A stretch of 64,000 bases of DNA, taken from contig NZ_AP022620.1 in the NCBI RefSeq assembly GCF_010731855.1, positions 3,968,001 to 4,032,000 on the forward strand, written 5' to 3'. Of this stretch, positions 8,888-17,424 are shown in pieces. The notes beneath the pieces are model-generated. The model did no database searches, had not been told where the DNA came from, and worked only from the letters and a program-made list of their open reading frames with translations. Each line of letters opens with the position of its first letter. Within the stretch, counting starts at the first letter, position 1. Origin of the DNA: Mycolicibacterium anyangense. Its GTDB lineage: Bacteria > Actinomycetota > Actinomycetes > Mycobacteriales > Mycobacteriaceae. A program made the translations under genes and the position numbers.

Positions 8888-9718
8888 GTGGCATCGGGGG
8901 ATTTCGCCGCGGGGCGTCCGGAGATGGTGGTTCTGGACATCGACGGCACCTTGCACGCGGCGTCGGATACTCATCGTGGAGCACACCAGGGCATCAGCGT
9001 GGCTGTTCGAGCTGCGGTGCGCGCCGTCGCCGAAAGCGGCGCTCACGTGGTGCTGTGCACGGGGCGCTTGTCCGCCGCGACGCTGCCGTTCCTGCAGGAA
9101 TTGGAGATGTCGGCCGGCTTCGCGGTCTGTTCTAACGGGGCGGTGCTGATCGACGCTGCGACCGGACGTGTCATCGAACAGGTCTCGTTCTCCCTGTCCG
9201 TGCCGATCGCACACCTGCGCGAGCGGCTGCCCGGTGCGGTGTTCGTGGCCGAGGACCCCGGTGTCGGGGTGTGGGCCACGGGTCTTGTCGACGACGCCGA
9301 CACCCATTATGGGGCGGTCACTCTGGTCGAGATCGATGATTTGGTAGCTGCGTCGACAACCCGCCTGGCTGTGCACTGGCCCGGACACCGCGGCTGCGAA
9401 CTGGCGGATGCTTTGTCCAACAAAGCGATTCCCTACGTCGAGTGCTGTTGCTATCCCGATGAGCCGCTGGCTGATCTAACTAGCGCGGGGGTGACTAAGG
9501 CAGCGATGTTGGAGCGGTTGCGCGTGCAGTTGCGGGTCGCTGCATCGGAGACGTTGGCTGTCGGTGACGGTGTCAACGACATGGAGATGCTCGCCTGGGC
9601 TGCTCACGGCGTGGCAATGGGCAACTCTCCCGCTTCGGTGCAGGCGGTAGCCGACGAGGTCTGCCCCTCGGCCGCCGACGATGGCTTGGCCACCCTATTG
9701 GCGAGATGGTTCCGCTAA
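8888..9718 (+). CDS. HAD-superfamily hydrolase, Cof type
   Basis: About 276 residues. Motif I is VVLDIDGTL (nucleophile Asp and acid Asp), motif II is the Thr in VLCTGRLS, motif III is the Lys in GVTKAAML, and motif IV is VGDGVNDMEML. A long cap domain lies between motifs II and III, which places it in the Cof-type (C2-cap) phosphatases that act on sugar phosphates or related metabolites. The start is uncertain: GTG 8870, GTG 8888 and ATG 8924 are all in frame and none has a strong ribosome site. Copies of the dispersed element lie on both sides, so the gene looks like a single-gene insert. Confidence 0.85.
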   Translation: MASGDFAAGRPEMVVLDIDGTLHAASDTHRGAHQGISVAVRAAVRAVAESGAHVVLCTGRLSAATLPFLQELEMSAGFAVCSNGAVLIDAATGRVIEQVSFSLSVPIAHLRERLPGAVFVAEDPGVGVWATGLVDDADTHYGAVTLVEIDDLVAASTTRLAVHWPGHRGCELADALSNKAIPYVECCCYPDEPLADLTSAGVTKAAMLERLRVQLRVAASETLAVGDGVNDMEMLAWAAHGVAMGNSPASVQAVADEVCPSAADDGLATLLARWFR

Positions 9719-9764
9719 TTGCCGATGTGCATCACTCGGTGCGCTGACATGGGTTGATGGCCCT

Positions 9765-9808
9765 CGTCTAATTACTAGAGAGTGTGGACTGCTCAGTTCT
9801 TGTCTCAG
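9765..9808 (+). repeat. TGTCTC-bordered dispersed element, copy 4
   Basis: Same blocks as copy 2: TAGAGAGTGTGGACTGCTCA then TTCTTGTCTCAG. It lies 46 bases after the HAD gene stop and nine bases before the ubiA remnant. Confidence 0.75.
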
Positions 9809-9817
9809 GTAAGTCAC

Positions 9818-10137
9818 TCAAGCGAGGGCGATTGCGACGCTCAGTATCGCGATCCACGCGACGCCCAGTAGTTGCAGTAGGCGGTCACGGAGAACAATTT
9901 CTTCTGGTCGCCGGCCATGCCGCCGTCGACATCGACGGCGTAGCGCAGCACCGCGATCGTGATGGGGATCATCGAAACAGCAAACCAGGACCCGGAATGT
10001 CCGTCTCGTTCGAACGCCCACAGTCCGTAGAACACGACGACAGCGGTGGCGGACACGGTCCACACCAATCGCAGGTAGGTGCTGGTGTAGCTCTCCAGCG
10101 ATTTGCGAATCTTGGCGCCGCGGGCGACAACAGCGAA
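9818..10137 (-). pseudogene. ubiA: 3' fragment of decaprenyl-phosphate phosphoribosyltransferase gene (ubiA, DPPR synthase)
   Basis: Reading the minus strand from about 10137 gives RGAKIRKSLESYTSTYLR and then LWAFERDGHSGSW and IAVLRYAVDVDGG, which is the C-terminal part of the UbiA-fold enzyme that makes decaprenyl-phosphoryl-5-phosphoribose for arabinan synthesis. Near 9915 the frame shifts by one base; the continuation RPEEIVLRDRLLQLLGVAWI resumes in another frame and ends at a normal stop (9818). The 5' two-thirds of the gene are absent: the similarity breaks off where IS110 sequence begins on the other strand. It cannot be functional; the working copy must be elsewhere. Confidence 0.8.
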
Positions 10138-11213
10138 GACCCGATAGCGGTAGCGATCGAAACCCCGCGCGGTCTACTCGTGGCGGCGCTACGTGCCACC
10201 GGGCGCGCGGTTTACGCGATCAACCCGCTCGCGGTCGCTCGATATCGAGAACGTCACTCGTTGGCGAGGTCGAAGTCCGACCACGCCGATGCAATGGCGC
10301 TGGCGCACATCCTGCGCGTGGACGCCCACCTGCACCACTGCCTGCCGGCCGATAGTGACCTGTGCCAAGCGATCGCGGTGCTGGCCCGAGCGCACCAGGA
10401 CGCGATCTGGGCACGCACCAAGGCTCACAATGAATTACGCTCGCTGCTGCGGGATTTCTATCCCACGTTCTTGGCCACGTTCACCGGACGGTTTGCGCTG
10501 GGTATCAGCAGGCCCGAAGCCCGCGCCATACTGGCGGTCGCGCCCACACCGGCCCACGCGATGAAGCTGACGGTAACCCGGATCTCCGCGGCGCTGCGCC
10601 GTGCCGGACGCAGTCGAGGCATCGACGAAGCCGCCAACGACATCAAAGCCAACGTGCGCACACCGCAACTGCGCCAACCACTTCGCATCGAAGCGGCGCT
10701 GGGTAAACACGCGCTGGCGCTGCTGGCCGTTCTCGACACCGCCTGCGCCAACGTCGACGAGCTCGGCCAGGCGGCCGCTGAGCTGTTCCAGACCCATCCT
10801 GACCACGCGATCATCACCAGTTTCCCGGGTCTGGCCGATTCGACCGGCGCCCGAGTTCTCGCTGAAATTGGTGACGACCGGGCCCGGTTCGCCGACGCAC
10901 GTGCGTGAAGGCCTACGCAGGATCGGCACCAGTCACCCGGGCTTCCGGGCGGTCGATATCGATCACGCACCGCCGGATCAAGAACGACAGGCTCGCCGCC
11001 GTCGGTTGGATCTGGGCCTTCGCGGCCTCGACAAACAGTGAAGCCTCTGGCGATCACTACCGGCGCCGCCGAGACCACGGCGATCGACACGCCGCAGCGA
11101 TGCGGCCCCTGTTCAACAAGCTGCTCGGCCAGCTCTACCATTGCCTGCAAGGTGGCCTGAGCTTCGACGAAGCTCAGGCGTTCCCTACTGCGCTCGGTGA
11201 CGCCGTGGCGTAG
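10138..11213 (+). pseudogene. broken IS110-family transposase
   Basis: Residues from about IAVAIETPRGLLVAALRA onward match IS110 transposases: RYRERHSLARSKSDHADAMA is the RuvC-like DEDD block, and SFPGLADSTGARVLAEIGDD with RFADARA is the start of the C-terminal domain. The frame stops at 10908; the rest (VKAYAGSAPVTRASGRS, then YDRRR-like and NKLLG-like segments) continues one frame over from 10905 to 11213, so a single-base deletion near 10905 has broken the gene. The N-terminal 40-50 residues are replaced by the antisense of the ubiA fragment, so the 5' end is also lost. IS110 elements lack terminal inverted repeats, so element ends cannot be set. Confidence 0.82.
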
Positions 11214-11238
11214 CGGGTCGTTCCGCCCAACGCATGCG

Positions 11239-12012
11239 TCAAGAGTCGACGTCGACACGGAACGTGCGGCGCTCGCCAAACTTTCGAAATCCCAGCCGTT
11301 GAAGGACGGGTGAGGACATGGGTCCGGCATGGACCAATGCGAGGGTCGCGCCCCGCGCAGCGGCTGCGCCGAGTCGGGCAGCAACCAGCCCACGATAGAC
11401 GCCTCGACCCCGCATCGCCGGTACCACGGCTGCACCCCACAACCGCGCGGCCGGCTCCGCGAGGGTGAAACCGCCCGTCCCAGCCGGAACGCCGGCGCAA
11501 AGGGCAAGGAACGAACCCGGCGTCACCTTGCGATGGGCCAAGCGGATGTCGTCCTCCGACGGCAGCGGATACCCCCACCCCAAGGCAGACGTGCGTTCGA
11601 ACGCAGCAACCTCCTCGAAAGACCCCACCTCGACCACGTCAACATCTGTTGGTTCAGACACGGTTGCGGCAGCCGAGCCCGACAGGTCCACCGCCAGGAT
11701 GTCGAAGACCTCGACGAGGGCGACCGCCGACATCGTTGCCAGCTCCTCCAACGCTGCGTCACCTCCCGGATGATCGGGGCACACTGTGATCTCCAAAGAT
11801 TTGGCGCCGCAGCGGGCAGCCGCGCCGAGTGCGTCCCGAATCCCTGCGCGAGAATGTGGCGACGTTGCGGGACAGGCCATCACAGTGGCTTCCGAACCCA
11901 GGAGATAGAACTCGTAGCCCTCGACCACTGCATGAGTGGACCCCGGCGGGCGCCATGGCGACACCCACGACGCCGACTGTTCGAGGACACGCTCCCGCGT
12001 CCAGATGGTCAC
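11239..12012 (-). CDS. GNAT-family N-acetyltransferase
   Basis: 257 residues. The C-terminal half has the GNAT acetyl-CoA pocket: AAVVPAMRGRGVYRGLV is motif A (V-x4-RGRG-x-Y/G), and PMSSPVLQRLGFRKFGERRT is the usual end of motif B. The N-terminal half (VVEGYEFYLLG, CPATSPHSRAGIRDALGAAA) is variable and may form a second, degenerate GNAT lobe. Substrate unknown. The gene stands alone, transcribed away from the TmrB-like gene and towards the IS110 debris. Confidence 0.8.
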   Translation of the reverse strand: MTIWTRERVLEQSASWVSPWRPPGSTHAVVEGYEFYLLGSEATVMACPATSPHSRAGIRDALGAAARCGAKSLEITVCPDHPGGDAALEELATMSAVALVEVFDILAVDLSGSAAATVSEPTDVDVVEVGSFEEVAAFERTSALGWGYPLPSEDDIRLAHRKVTPGSFLALCAGVPAGTGGFTLAEPAARLWGAAVVPAMRGRGVYRGLVAARLGAAAARGATLALVHAGPMSSPVLQRLGFRKFGERRTFRVDVDS

Positions 12013-12141
12013 CTAACGTCCCCAGCGACATGCCATCGTTCGCTCATCACTGCAAACTAGACCAGCACGCACGGCGACCTGCCAGACACTCCGAATCGTC
12101 GGCATAGAGTCCCCGAGCGACGGACCGAGTGCCCGAAATGG

Positions 12142-12708
12142 TCAACGACTGCGACATGCCAGCGCTTGACTCTTATCCCGATCGGAGGTCTTGTCTCGGA
12201 TCTTGGTTGCGTCCGCGATGGTTTGGGCAACTTGTTCGGCGGTGGCGTCTTGCGTGTCGACGACGTGGGCCTCGGCGTGTAGCCATGTCCGAGCCGCCTC
12301 GGCGTACACCGGCAGATTGATCAGCCGGAACGACGAGGGACCCTCGATGTCTCCCTCGATGCGTCGGCGAAGTGTTTCCTGATCGGCGTGAAGAACGAAG
12401 TGCTGCACCGGGATTCCGTAATGGGTGAGTCCTGAGTGAATTTCTCGCCAGTACTGCTCGATGAGCACCGTCATCGGCATCACCAGGGTGCCCCCGGTGT
12501 ACTCGAGGACCCGGCGAGCGGTCTCCACAACAAGTGGGCGCCACGGTGGCCAGTGCTGGAAGTTATCAGTTTCGGGCAAGCCCGGCGTGATGTCCATGAG
12601 GGTCTCGCCAACCTTCTCTGCGTCGAACACGCGTGAGTTTGGCAACAACTTCTGAACCAAAGCGTTGGTCGTCGTCTTGCCTGCACCGTGAGCGCCGTTA
12701 ATCCACAC
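12142..12708 (-). CDS. P-loop NTPase / kinase-like protein (TmrB-like)
   Basis: 188 residues. GTG 12708 gives the N-terminus MWINGAHGAGKTTTNALV, with Walker A GAHGAGKTT only six residues in, typical of small AAA_33/zeta-like kinases and of TmrB, an ATP-binding tunicamycin-resistance protein. FDAEKVGETL, VMPMTVLIEQYWRE and LHADQETLRRRIEGD follow, where the R-R-R segment fits a kinase lid. A role in resistance or small-molecule phosphorylation is an inference from the family. The 3' end runs into sequence (12177-12200) that resembles part of the dispersed TGTCTC element, so its last ~15 residues may not be ancestral. Confidence 0.78.
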   Translation of the reverse strand: MWINGAHGAGKTTTNALVQKLLPNSRVFDAEKVGETLMDITPGLPETDNFQHWPPWRPLVVETARRVLEYTGGTLVMPMTVLIEQYWREIHSGLTHYGIPVQHFVLHADQETLRRRIEGDIEGPSSFRLINLPVYAEAARTWLHAEAHVVDTQDATAEQVAQTIADATKIRDKTSDRDKSQALACRSR

Positions 12709-12803
12709 AATTACGAATCGACAGTAAGTCCGATGTCACCGCATAGCCCGCGCGTGAGGTGTTGTACCAGGGGCAAGTTGGTCAATTTCCACAAGGCGTG
12801 CGT

Positions 12804-12847
12804 GCATCTCGCACGTAGAGAAACGAGGTCGATCATTTCCTGTCTCC
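12804..12847 (+). repeat. TGTCTC-bordered dispersed element, copy 5
   Basis: TCTCGCACGTAGAGAAACGAG, GATCATTTCCTGTCTCC: same order and spacing as the other copies, diverged in the middle in the same way as the copy at 13297 (AGAGAAACGAG). It immediately precedes the VOC gene. Confidence 0.6.
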
Positions 12848-12887
12848 ACGCGTGGTCGAATCGAGCCCCGAGCTGATTCACTTAGTG

Positions 12888-13259
12888 ATGCGAACTCGGT
12901 GGAGTGGTCTAACGGTCGACTGCACGGACCCCGACCGGCTCGCCGCGTTCTGGGGTGAGCTACTCGACCGCGAGCTTGAGCCCGGTCTTCCGGGATGGGT
13001 TCAGCTGAAGTCCCGCAACGATGAGCCTCGGATCAACTTCCAACCGGTCACGGAGCCCAAGCGCGGAAAGGTTCGCATCCATCTAGACATCACGGTTGAT
13101 GACGTCGACCAGGCGATTGAGCGTGTGGTCGATCTTGGTGGTCGCGCGACTGGTGAGCGCCACGAGTATCCGGAAGGCACCGTCGTCGTTCTGCAAGACC
13201 CGGAAGGCAACGAATTCTGCATCGTCCGTTACCAGTCGTCGACCTACACCGAGAAGTGA
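12888..13259 (+). CDS. VOC-family (glyoxalase-fold) protein
   Basis: 123 residues from the ATG at 12888; a GTG at 12852 is also in frame but lies at the edge of the repeat. Pattern of a single glyoxalase_6/bleomycin-resistance fold module: GLTVDCTDPDRLAAFWGELL at the start, RIHLDITVDDVDQAIERVV in the middle, and PEGTVVVLQDPEGNEFCIV at the end. Such proteins dimerise and may bind a metal and a small ligand; function is unknown. Flanked on both sides by copies of the dispersed element, and a 3' remnant of a second copy is at 3335-3430. Confidence 0.85.
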   Translation: MRTRWSGLTVDCTDPDRLAAFWGELLDRELEPGLPGWVQLKSRNDEPRINFQPVTEPKRGKVRIHLDITVDDVDQAIERVVDLGGRATGERHEYPEGTVVVLQDPEGNEFCIVRYQSSTYTEK

Positions 13260-13296
13260 CTTGCGCTGGTGCGTGCGGGGGGACTTCGGAGGTGTC

Positions 13297-13341
13297 GCTG
13301 TCTCACATCCAGAGAAACGAGACAGCCACACTCGTCCGTCT
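13297..13341 (+). repeat. TGTCTC-bordered dispersed element, copy 6
   Basis: Begins GCTGTCTCACATCCAGAGAA like copy 3 and diverges in the right half. The left half also forms an inverted repeat: GCTGTCTC and GAGACAGC separated by 14 bases. It lies 37 bases after the VOC stop. Confidence 0.6.
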
Positions 13342-13344
13342 TAT

Positions 13345-13418
13345 CGCCAAACACAAAGGTCACGAACTCTTCCGAGTTCGTGACCTTGTGGTCGCAGTTC
13401 GTAGAACCGCTCAATGTG
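13345..13418. repeat. left 74-base near-direct repeat with hairpin; candidate island end (att-like)
   Basis: Matches 35545-35618 over 74 positions, from CGC(C/T)AAACACAAAGGTCAC to GAACCGCTCAATGTG, with differences at the hairpin tip and a few other sites. It contains a 14-bp stem (13356-13369 with 13374-13387) and a four-base loop. The stem tips of the two copies differ but stay complementary (CTC/GAG here, CCA/TGG on the right). The right copy ends at tRNA-Leu, so the pair may mark the ends of an integrated element. Confidence 0.6.
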
Positions 13419-13729
13419 TGCGGTACGTTTCAGCTGTTCAGAGCGCCCTTCGCGGAATCGGTTCCAGCGGTTTTATGTGGAATCTCCAGTGATTTATCCG
13501 GCGCACGCGGCGCTAAGTGGATGACCCCGCGGTGCCGGTTGACGAGGCTATGGTGCGGCTTCTTGTGCGAGTTCAGCGCCGACGCAGGGTCGCGGATCTG
13601 CCGCGGGAGACGGCGAAGTCGGCGATCTTCCCTTGACCGGTAATTTTTGGCCGGGATTTATCTGGACCCGTTGGGCATGCCTAAGCGGGCCGACACGAGG
13701 TTCGCGCGGCCCGCTGCGGTTGGGTCTCG
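13419..13729. other. no gene recognised
   Basis: Only short frames that lack family similarity or ribosome sites are present. It may hold the 3' border of the transposase module that ends at 13730, but no inverted repeats were found by eye. Confidence 0.4.
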
Positions 13730-15508
13730 TCAGGTCAGGGGTGGTGTCTTCGCGGGTTCGTGTCCGAGATGGCGGCGTAGTTGGCGCCATCGGACGTCAA
13801 TGGATTCTGCGCGAGCCGGGCGTGACCGGTAACTCTTCTGGATGCGGTGATTAGTGCTGGCTACGGCCAGCGCCAACAGAAGCTTGACCATGGGTTCGCG
13901 CCGGGGACCCCACTTGAGGTCGACGAGCTTGGTGACGTGGGCCGACTTGAAGATGCTGAATGTCTGCTCGGTTCGAGCGCGCGCTGCCTCGAAGTACAGC
14001 GTGTGTTCCCAACTGGCGCCGACCGGTCCCCATTGGGCCTTCTTGAGCTGACGGGGTGTCAAGGTGACGGTGACGATCGATTGGGCGCAGCATTGCCGAT
14101 CGCTTGCTTGCCAGGTCGGCGCTGCTGTCGGGGCGCCGAAGGCGGCGCGTGTCATCGACGCCGGTTTAAGTGGGCATTGGACGCGCAGCTGCACGGCAGG
14201 GCAGACCAGCTCCGCCTTCACGTCGAGTCTTGGTTCGACTCCCAGGGGTGGGCGTCCACGTGGTCGGCTCAGTCGCGGCCGGGAGTTCAGGCCCATCAGG
14301 AAGGGCAGGACACTTGCCAGGCGGCGGTCGTGCGCCTCCCACCCGTTGTCGGCCAGCAGGTTGCGGGTTTTGGGCATGTGGTGTTGGGCAAGTAGGTCGG
14401 CCGCGGCCGGACAGTAGAACGAGCCGGCGAACTGGATGGGTCCCGGCGGGACGTCTGTGGTGGCGCCGGATGGATTGGCCGCGGTATCGGTGAGTGTCCA
14501 GTGTTGTGGGTACCGCACGACGGCTGCGTACTGCTGGTCGAGCATGAGGCGTGCGAAGCCGTCTTTGGGGTTGTAGCCCATATCCGTAGTGAGACGCGGC
14601 AGGCGTGCCCGTCCCGCACGCCGCGTGTCAAGGCCATTGCGTTTGGCGTGAGTGATAGCGACGTCGAGTCCATCGACGCTGCCGGAGGTGGGTGGATGGA
14701 CGTCCATCCCGATGATGACGGGCGCGACTGCGTGTAGCTGGTCCGGTGGTCCAACGCGTATCACGGCGGTCAGTCCGATGCCGAAGCCACGCTTTCCGCC
14801 GCCGCTGGCATCTTGATACACGGTGGTGGAGTGCTTGTCTCGGGAGTAGTAGCTGCCGAAGTATGCGGCTCCGCGCTGTTTGTCGGGTTTTATCCCCAGC
14901 CCAGCTGAGGGGCCGGCGAGGTCGAAGATCGTCTCGTCGGCCACGATGTCGCCGACGGCCTCGGGTGGCCGCGGATCGACGATGGACCCGAAGACGATGC
15001 GATTCATGACCGTTCGCAGGCGTTCGGTGGCTTCTACGCTCGCTGTGCGTTGTTCGGTGCTGCGGTGGGCGATGATGCGGCGGTGTTCGGCGTTGGTGAT
15101 TCGTCGTGCTGGTTGGTCGGGGCTGGGATCGAGTGGTGCGAGGCGGCGGTTGAGCCAGGCGACGAAGCGTGTCCGCTCGCGGCGTTGCTCGGCGCGGTCG
15201 GCGAAGATGCGGGAGGTGTCTTGTCCTGCCATGCCGACTTCGGTGAGTTGTCGCGGGGTGAGGTCGCCGATGGCTTGCTGGATGGCCTTGTAGGTCGGGG
15301 TTCGCCCAAGCATCAACAGTCCCAGGGCGGCGACGAGGACGGCGGAGATGGTGTAGGCGATTCCGGTGCAGTCTTGTCCACCGGCGCCGCGGTGCTGGTC
15401 ATGGAAATCGTTGATCATCTCCGCCGCTTGTGATCGTTCGATGATGACCTTGGCCTCACGGAAGAGGTTGTCTGACAGGCGGTATGACTTTTCGAAGTCG
15501 GTGATCAT
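13730..15508 (-). CDS. DDE-type transposase
   Basis: 592 residues. The pattern fits an RNase-H-fold transposase: VADETIFD (D191) on the first strand, PRLTTDMGYNP (D309) on the fourth, and YFEAARARTEQTFSIFK (E514) on the C-terminal helix, with basic residues after it and HRIQKSY near the end. A long insert lies between D309 and E514. The residues RHLGHEP and the start (FEKSYRLSDNLFREAKVII) are not diagnostic. It starts three bases after the stop of a tyrosine-recombinase-like gene, so the two form an operon and probably one mobile unit. The catalytic assignment is by eye and should be taken as likely, not proven. Confidence 0.7.
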   Translation of the reverse strand: MITDFEKSYRLSDNLFREAKVIIERSQAAEMINDFHDQHRGAGGQDCTGIAYTISAVLVAALGLLMLGRTPTYKAIQQAIGDLTPRQLTEVGMAGQDTSRIFADRAEQRRERTRFVAWLNRRLAPLDPSPDQPARRITNAEHRRIIAHRSTEQRTASVEATERLRTVMNRIVFGSIVDPRPPEAVGDIVADETIFDLAGPSAGLGIKPDKQRGAAYFGSYYSRDKHSTTVYQDASGGGKRGFGIGLTAVIRVGPPDQLHAVAPVIIGMDVHPPTSGSVDGLDVAITHAKRNGLDTRRAGRARLPRLTTDMGYNPKDGFARLMLDQQYAAVVRYPQHWTLTDTAANPSGATTDVPPGPIQFAGSFYCPAAADLLAQHHMPKTRNLLADNGWEAHDRRLASVLPFLMGLNSRPRLSRPRGRPPLGVEPRLDVKAELVCPAVQLRVQCPLKPASMTRAAFGAPTAAPTWQASDRQCCAQSIVTVTLTPRQLKKAQWGPVGASWEHTLYFEAARARTEQTFSIFKSAHVTKLVDLKWGPRREPMVKLLLALAVASTNHRIQKSYRSRPARAESIDVRWRQLRRHLGHEPAKTPPLT

Positions 15509-15511
15509 GGT

Positions 15512-16561
15512 TCAGCTTTCTGTCATGAGGGCGATCGCGCGATGGATGCCGTAGGTGGGGAGTTGGGTGCGTTGGTCGGCGAGGACTTGAACGTCGACCA
15601 CGTCGGCGAGTTGCAGCAGAAGTGCTGCTGGGACGCGGTCGGCGAGGTCGAGGATCCAGCGGTTACGCAGCGCGGCGGCGTTGATGTTCCCGTGACCGCG
15701 GGCGCGGAGTTGCTCGCCGATGCGGTTGGTCGCGTTGCGCTCCACTTCTCCCGTGGTGGCCGGTAACAGGTAGTCCGATCCCTTGCTCTGCGCAAGGGCC
15801 CACAGACGGCGGGAGACGCCGGGATCGGTTACCGGAACGAGCCGTGTACCGCCAGCTGTGTTCTGCAAGCGCACGATGGCGATGGGTCGGCCGTCGATGG
15901 TCTCGCTTGTGATGGAGGTGCCGCGCAAGACTTTGAAGTCGGGCGGCCGCGCGCCGGCGCCGTAGCAGAGGTCCAGTAAGAGCGTGAGGCGTCGTCGGAG
16001 CCAATGCGGCAGGGTCGGTGCCAGGGTGTACCAGTCACGAATGTCCTGCGGTGCGGCCGCGTCGATTCTCTTGGTGCGTGGCGCGGGCAGAGTGCGTGCC
16101 TCCGGGTATTCCCGGGGGTGCACCAATCGGCCGGCGTCATAGAGAATCCACCTGATGGTGCGCATGGACCGGTTGGTTTTCCGGGTGGCGATGTCCATGA
16201 GATGCCGGTCGACGTTGGCTCGGCGCAACGCTGTTCGGTAGTCGAAGGTGCCGACGCGTTCGGCCTCGAACGCCAGATAGCGGGCGAGATGGGCGGCCGA
16301 GATTCGGTCGGTCGACGGCGCGAAGTCACCCAGACGGCACCACAGGCGTTTGGCTGATTCCAGCGCGGGCGCCAGGTAGCGCGGATCGACGCCTCTGATG
16401 GTGAGGCCCGCCAACGCTCGATAGCGCTGCTCGTCGATGTCGTGGTGGAACGGCGCGAGCACCTGGCGTTGGCTGTCGGCTCGGTCGTGTCCGGTCTTGG
16501 ACACTGGCTTCTCCGGCTCCGGGTCGTCGGCGGCGGAGGCCATGGCGCCGTGGCGGCCCAT
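15512..16561 (-). CDS. tyrosine-recombinase-like protein with atypical active site
   Basis: About 349 residues from ATG 16561 (a TTG at 16663 would extend it by 34). The N-terminal part resembles an SAM-like core-binding domain (ISAAHLARYLAFEAERV). In the C-terminal part LLLDLCYGAGARPPDFKVL aligns with the first-Arg motif of XerC/D-type enzymes, INAAALRNRWILDLADRVPA with the HxxR region (R kept, H replaced by A), and QLPTYGIHRAI with the Tyr end. The His/Lys residues are not evident, so activity may be altered or need the partner. It is directly upstream of the transposase and next to the left end of the island. Confidence 0.6.
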   Translation of the reverse strand: MGRHGAMASAADDPEPEKPVSKTGHDRADSQRQVLAPFHHDIDEQRYRALAGLTIRGVDPRYLAPALESAKRLWCRLGDFAPSTDRISAAHLARYLAFEAERVGTFDYRTALRRANVDRHLMDIATRKTNRSMRTIRWILYDAGRLVHPREYPEARTLPAPRTKRIDAAAPQDIRDWYTLAPTLPHWLRRRLTLLLDLCYGAGARPPDFKVLRGTSITSETIDGRPIAIVRLQNTAGGTRLVPVTDPGVSRRLWALAQSKGSDYLLPATTGEVERNATNRIGEQLRARGHGNINAAALRNRWILDLADRVPAALLLQLADVVDVQVLADQRTQLPTYGIHRAIALMTES

Positions 16562-16699
16562 CAGCACACGCCCCGCGACACACCGGCACAGCCGTTGACA
16601 TGCGCATGCGAACACGATGAAATGAACAAAGTTCCTCCTGAGTGGATCTGGGAAAGGTTCCAAGGGAACGAGGTCGCCGCGAACTTGCGGCGGACGGAG

Positions 16700-16731
16700 A
16701 GCCGGGTTGCCGCCCGGCTTTTCCCGTTTTT
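16700..16731 (+). terminator. Rho-independent-type terminator hairpin
   Basis: AGCCGGG (16700-16706) pairs with CCCGGCT (16713-16719) around a six-base loop, followed by TTTTCCCGTTTTT on the plus strand. No plus-strand gene is recognised upstream, so it may protect the transposase module from, or be a remnant of, transcription entering from the left. Confidence 0.5.
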
Positions 16732-16840
16732 AACGGACTTCCGACGAAAAGTGCCTTACGTCAACAGTTTCTGGTAGCCGTTCCTCCTCACTTTGGGGGC
16801 ACTCAGCCAGATGGCCAGCGCACGTCAGGCCACGCGCGAT

Positions 16841-17026
16841 CTAGCGGGGCAAGTCCGTAGCGTCCTTGTCGCAGCCATCGCGGCCGATCTGGATCAGACG
16901 CGAACCGGCCTCGGACAGTGAGACATCCCAGTGTTGGGCACGGTCGTAGATCATCTGGGCCACATGAGGTGGCAGCCGTAACTCGACCCGGACCCGCTCC
17001 CGCACCCTGGTGTGTGGTCTGTCCAT
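16841..17026 (-). CDS. small ribbon-helix-helix-like protein
   Basis: 61 residues. VRVELRLPPHVAQMIYDRAQ followed by a short turn and VSLSEAGSRLIQIGRDG fits a strand-helix-helix DNA-binding pattern (as in Arc/CopG or antitoxins). Starts at ATG 17026. It is upstream of, and co-directional with, the recombinase-transposase pair and could regulate it, or it could be an orphan antitoxin; no toxin gene is adjacent. Confidence 0.45.
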   Translation of the reverse strand: MDRPHTRVRERVRVELRLPPHVAQMIYDRAQHWDVSLSEAGSRLIQIGRDGCDKDATDLPR

Positions 17027-17424
17027 TGCCCGCCTCCGCTCGATTGCCGGTACAGCACCGGCATGGCTGAAGCTAAACCGTTACTTGAGGTGATCGCGGT
17101 AGCCATGATCTGCGCGTGTCTGGGCATCCGGCGCATCCTGAATTTCGGACGGCACATAGCAATTTCCCTCTGCAGGAGACGTTTCCACCAGCGGTAACGA
17201 TCGCAGCACCCTGACGTGCAGCGGGGTCGAAAGATGCCGGTTACGAAATGCAACACTGCCCACCACAACATAAGCGGGACCCAGAGCTACCAGATCCCCG
17301 CAGAGCCGAATAAATGTGTTGCAGATCACATTTCAGTCAGTAGGGCTGCGTGCCAATGGTTTTCCACGGAAAACTGCCGTGACCCGGGCGGCGGCCCCTG
17401 GGTGCCGTTACCGTCGCACACCCG
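17027..17424. other. no confident gene
   Basis: An 82-codon minus-strand frame (17329-17081, GTG start) encodes a sequence beginning MICNTFIRLCGDLVALGPAYVV that resembles nothing I know. AT content is visibly higher than nearby. Treat as non-coding or degraded. Confidence 0.3.
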
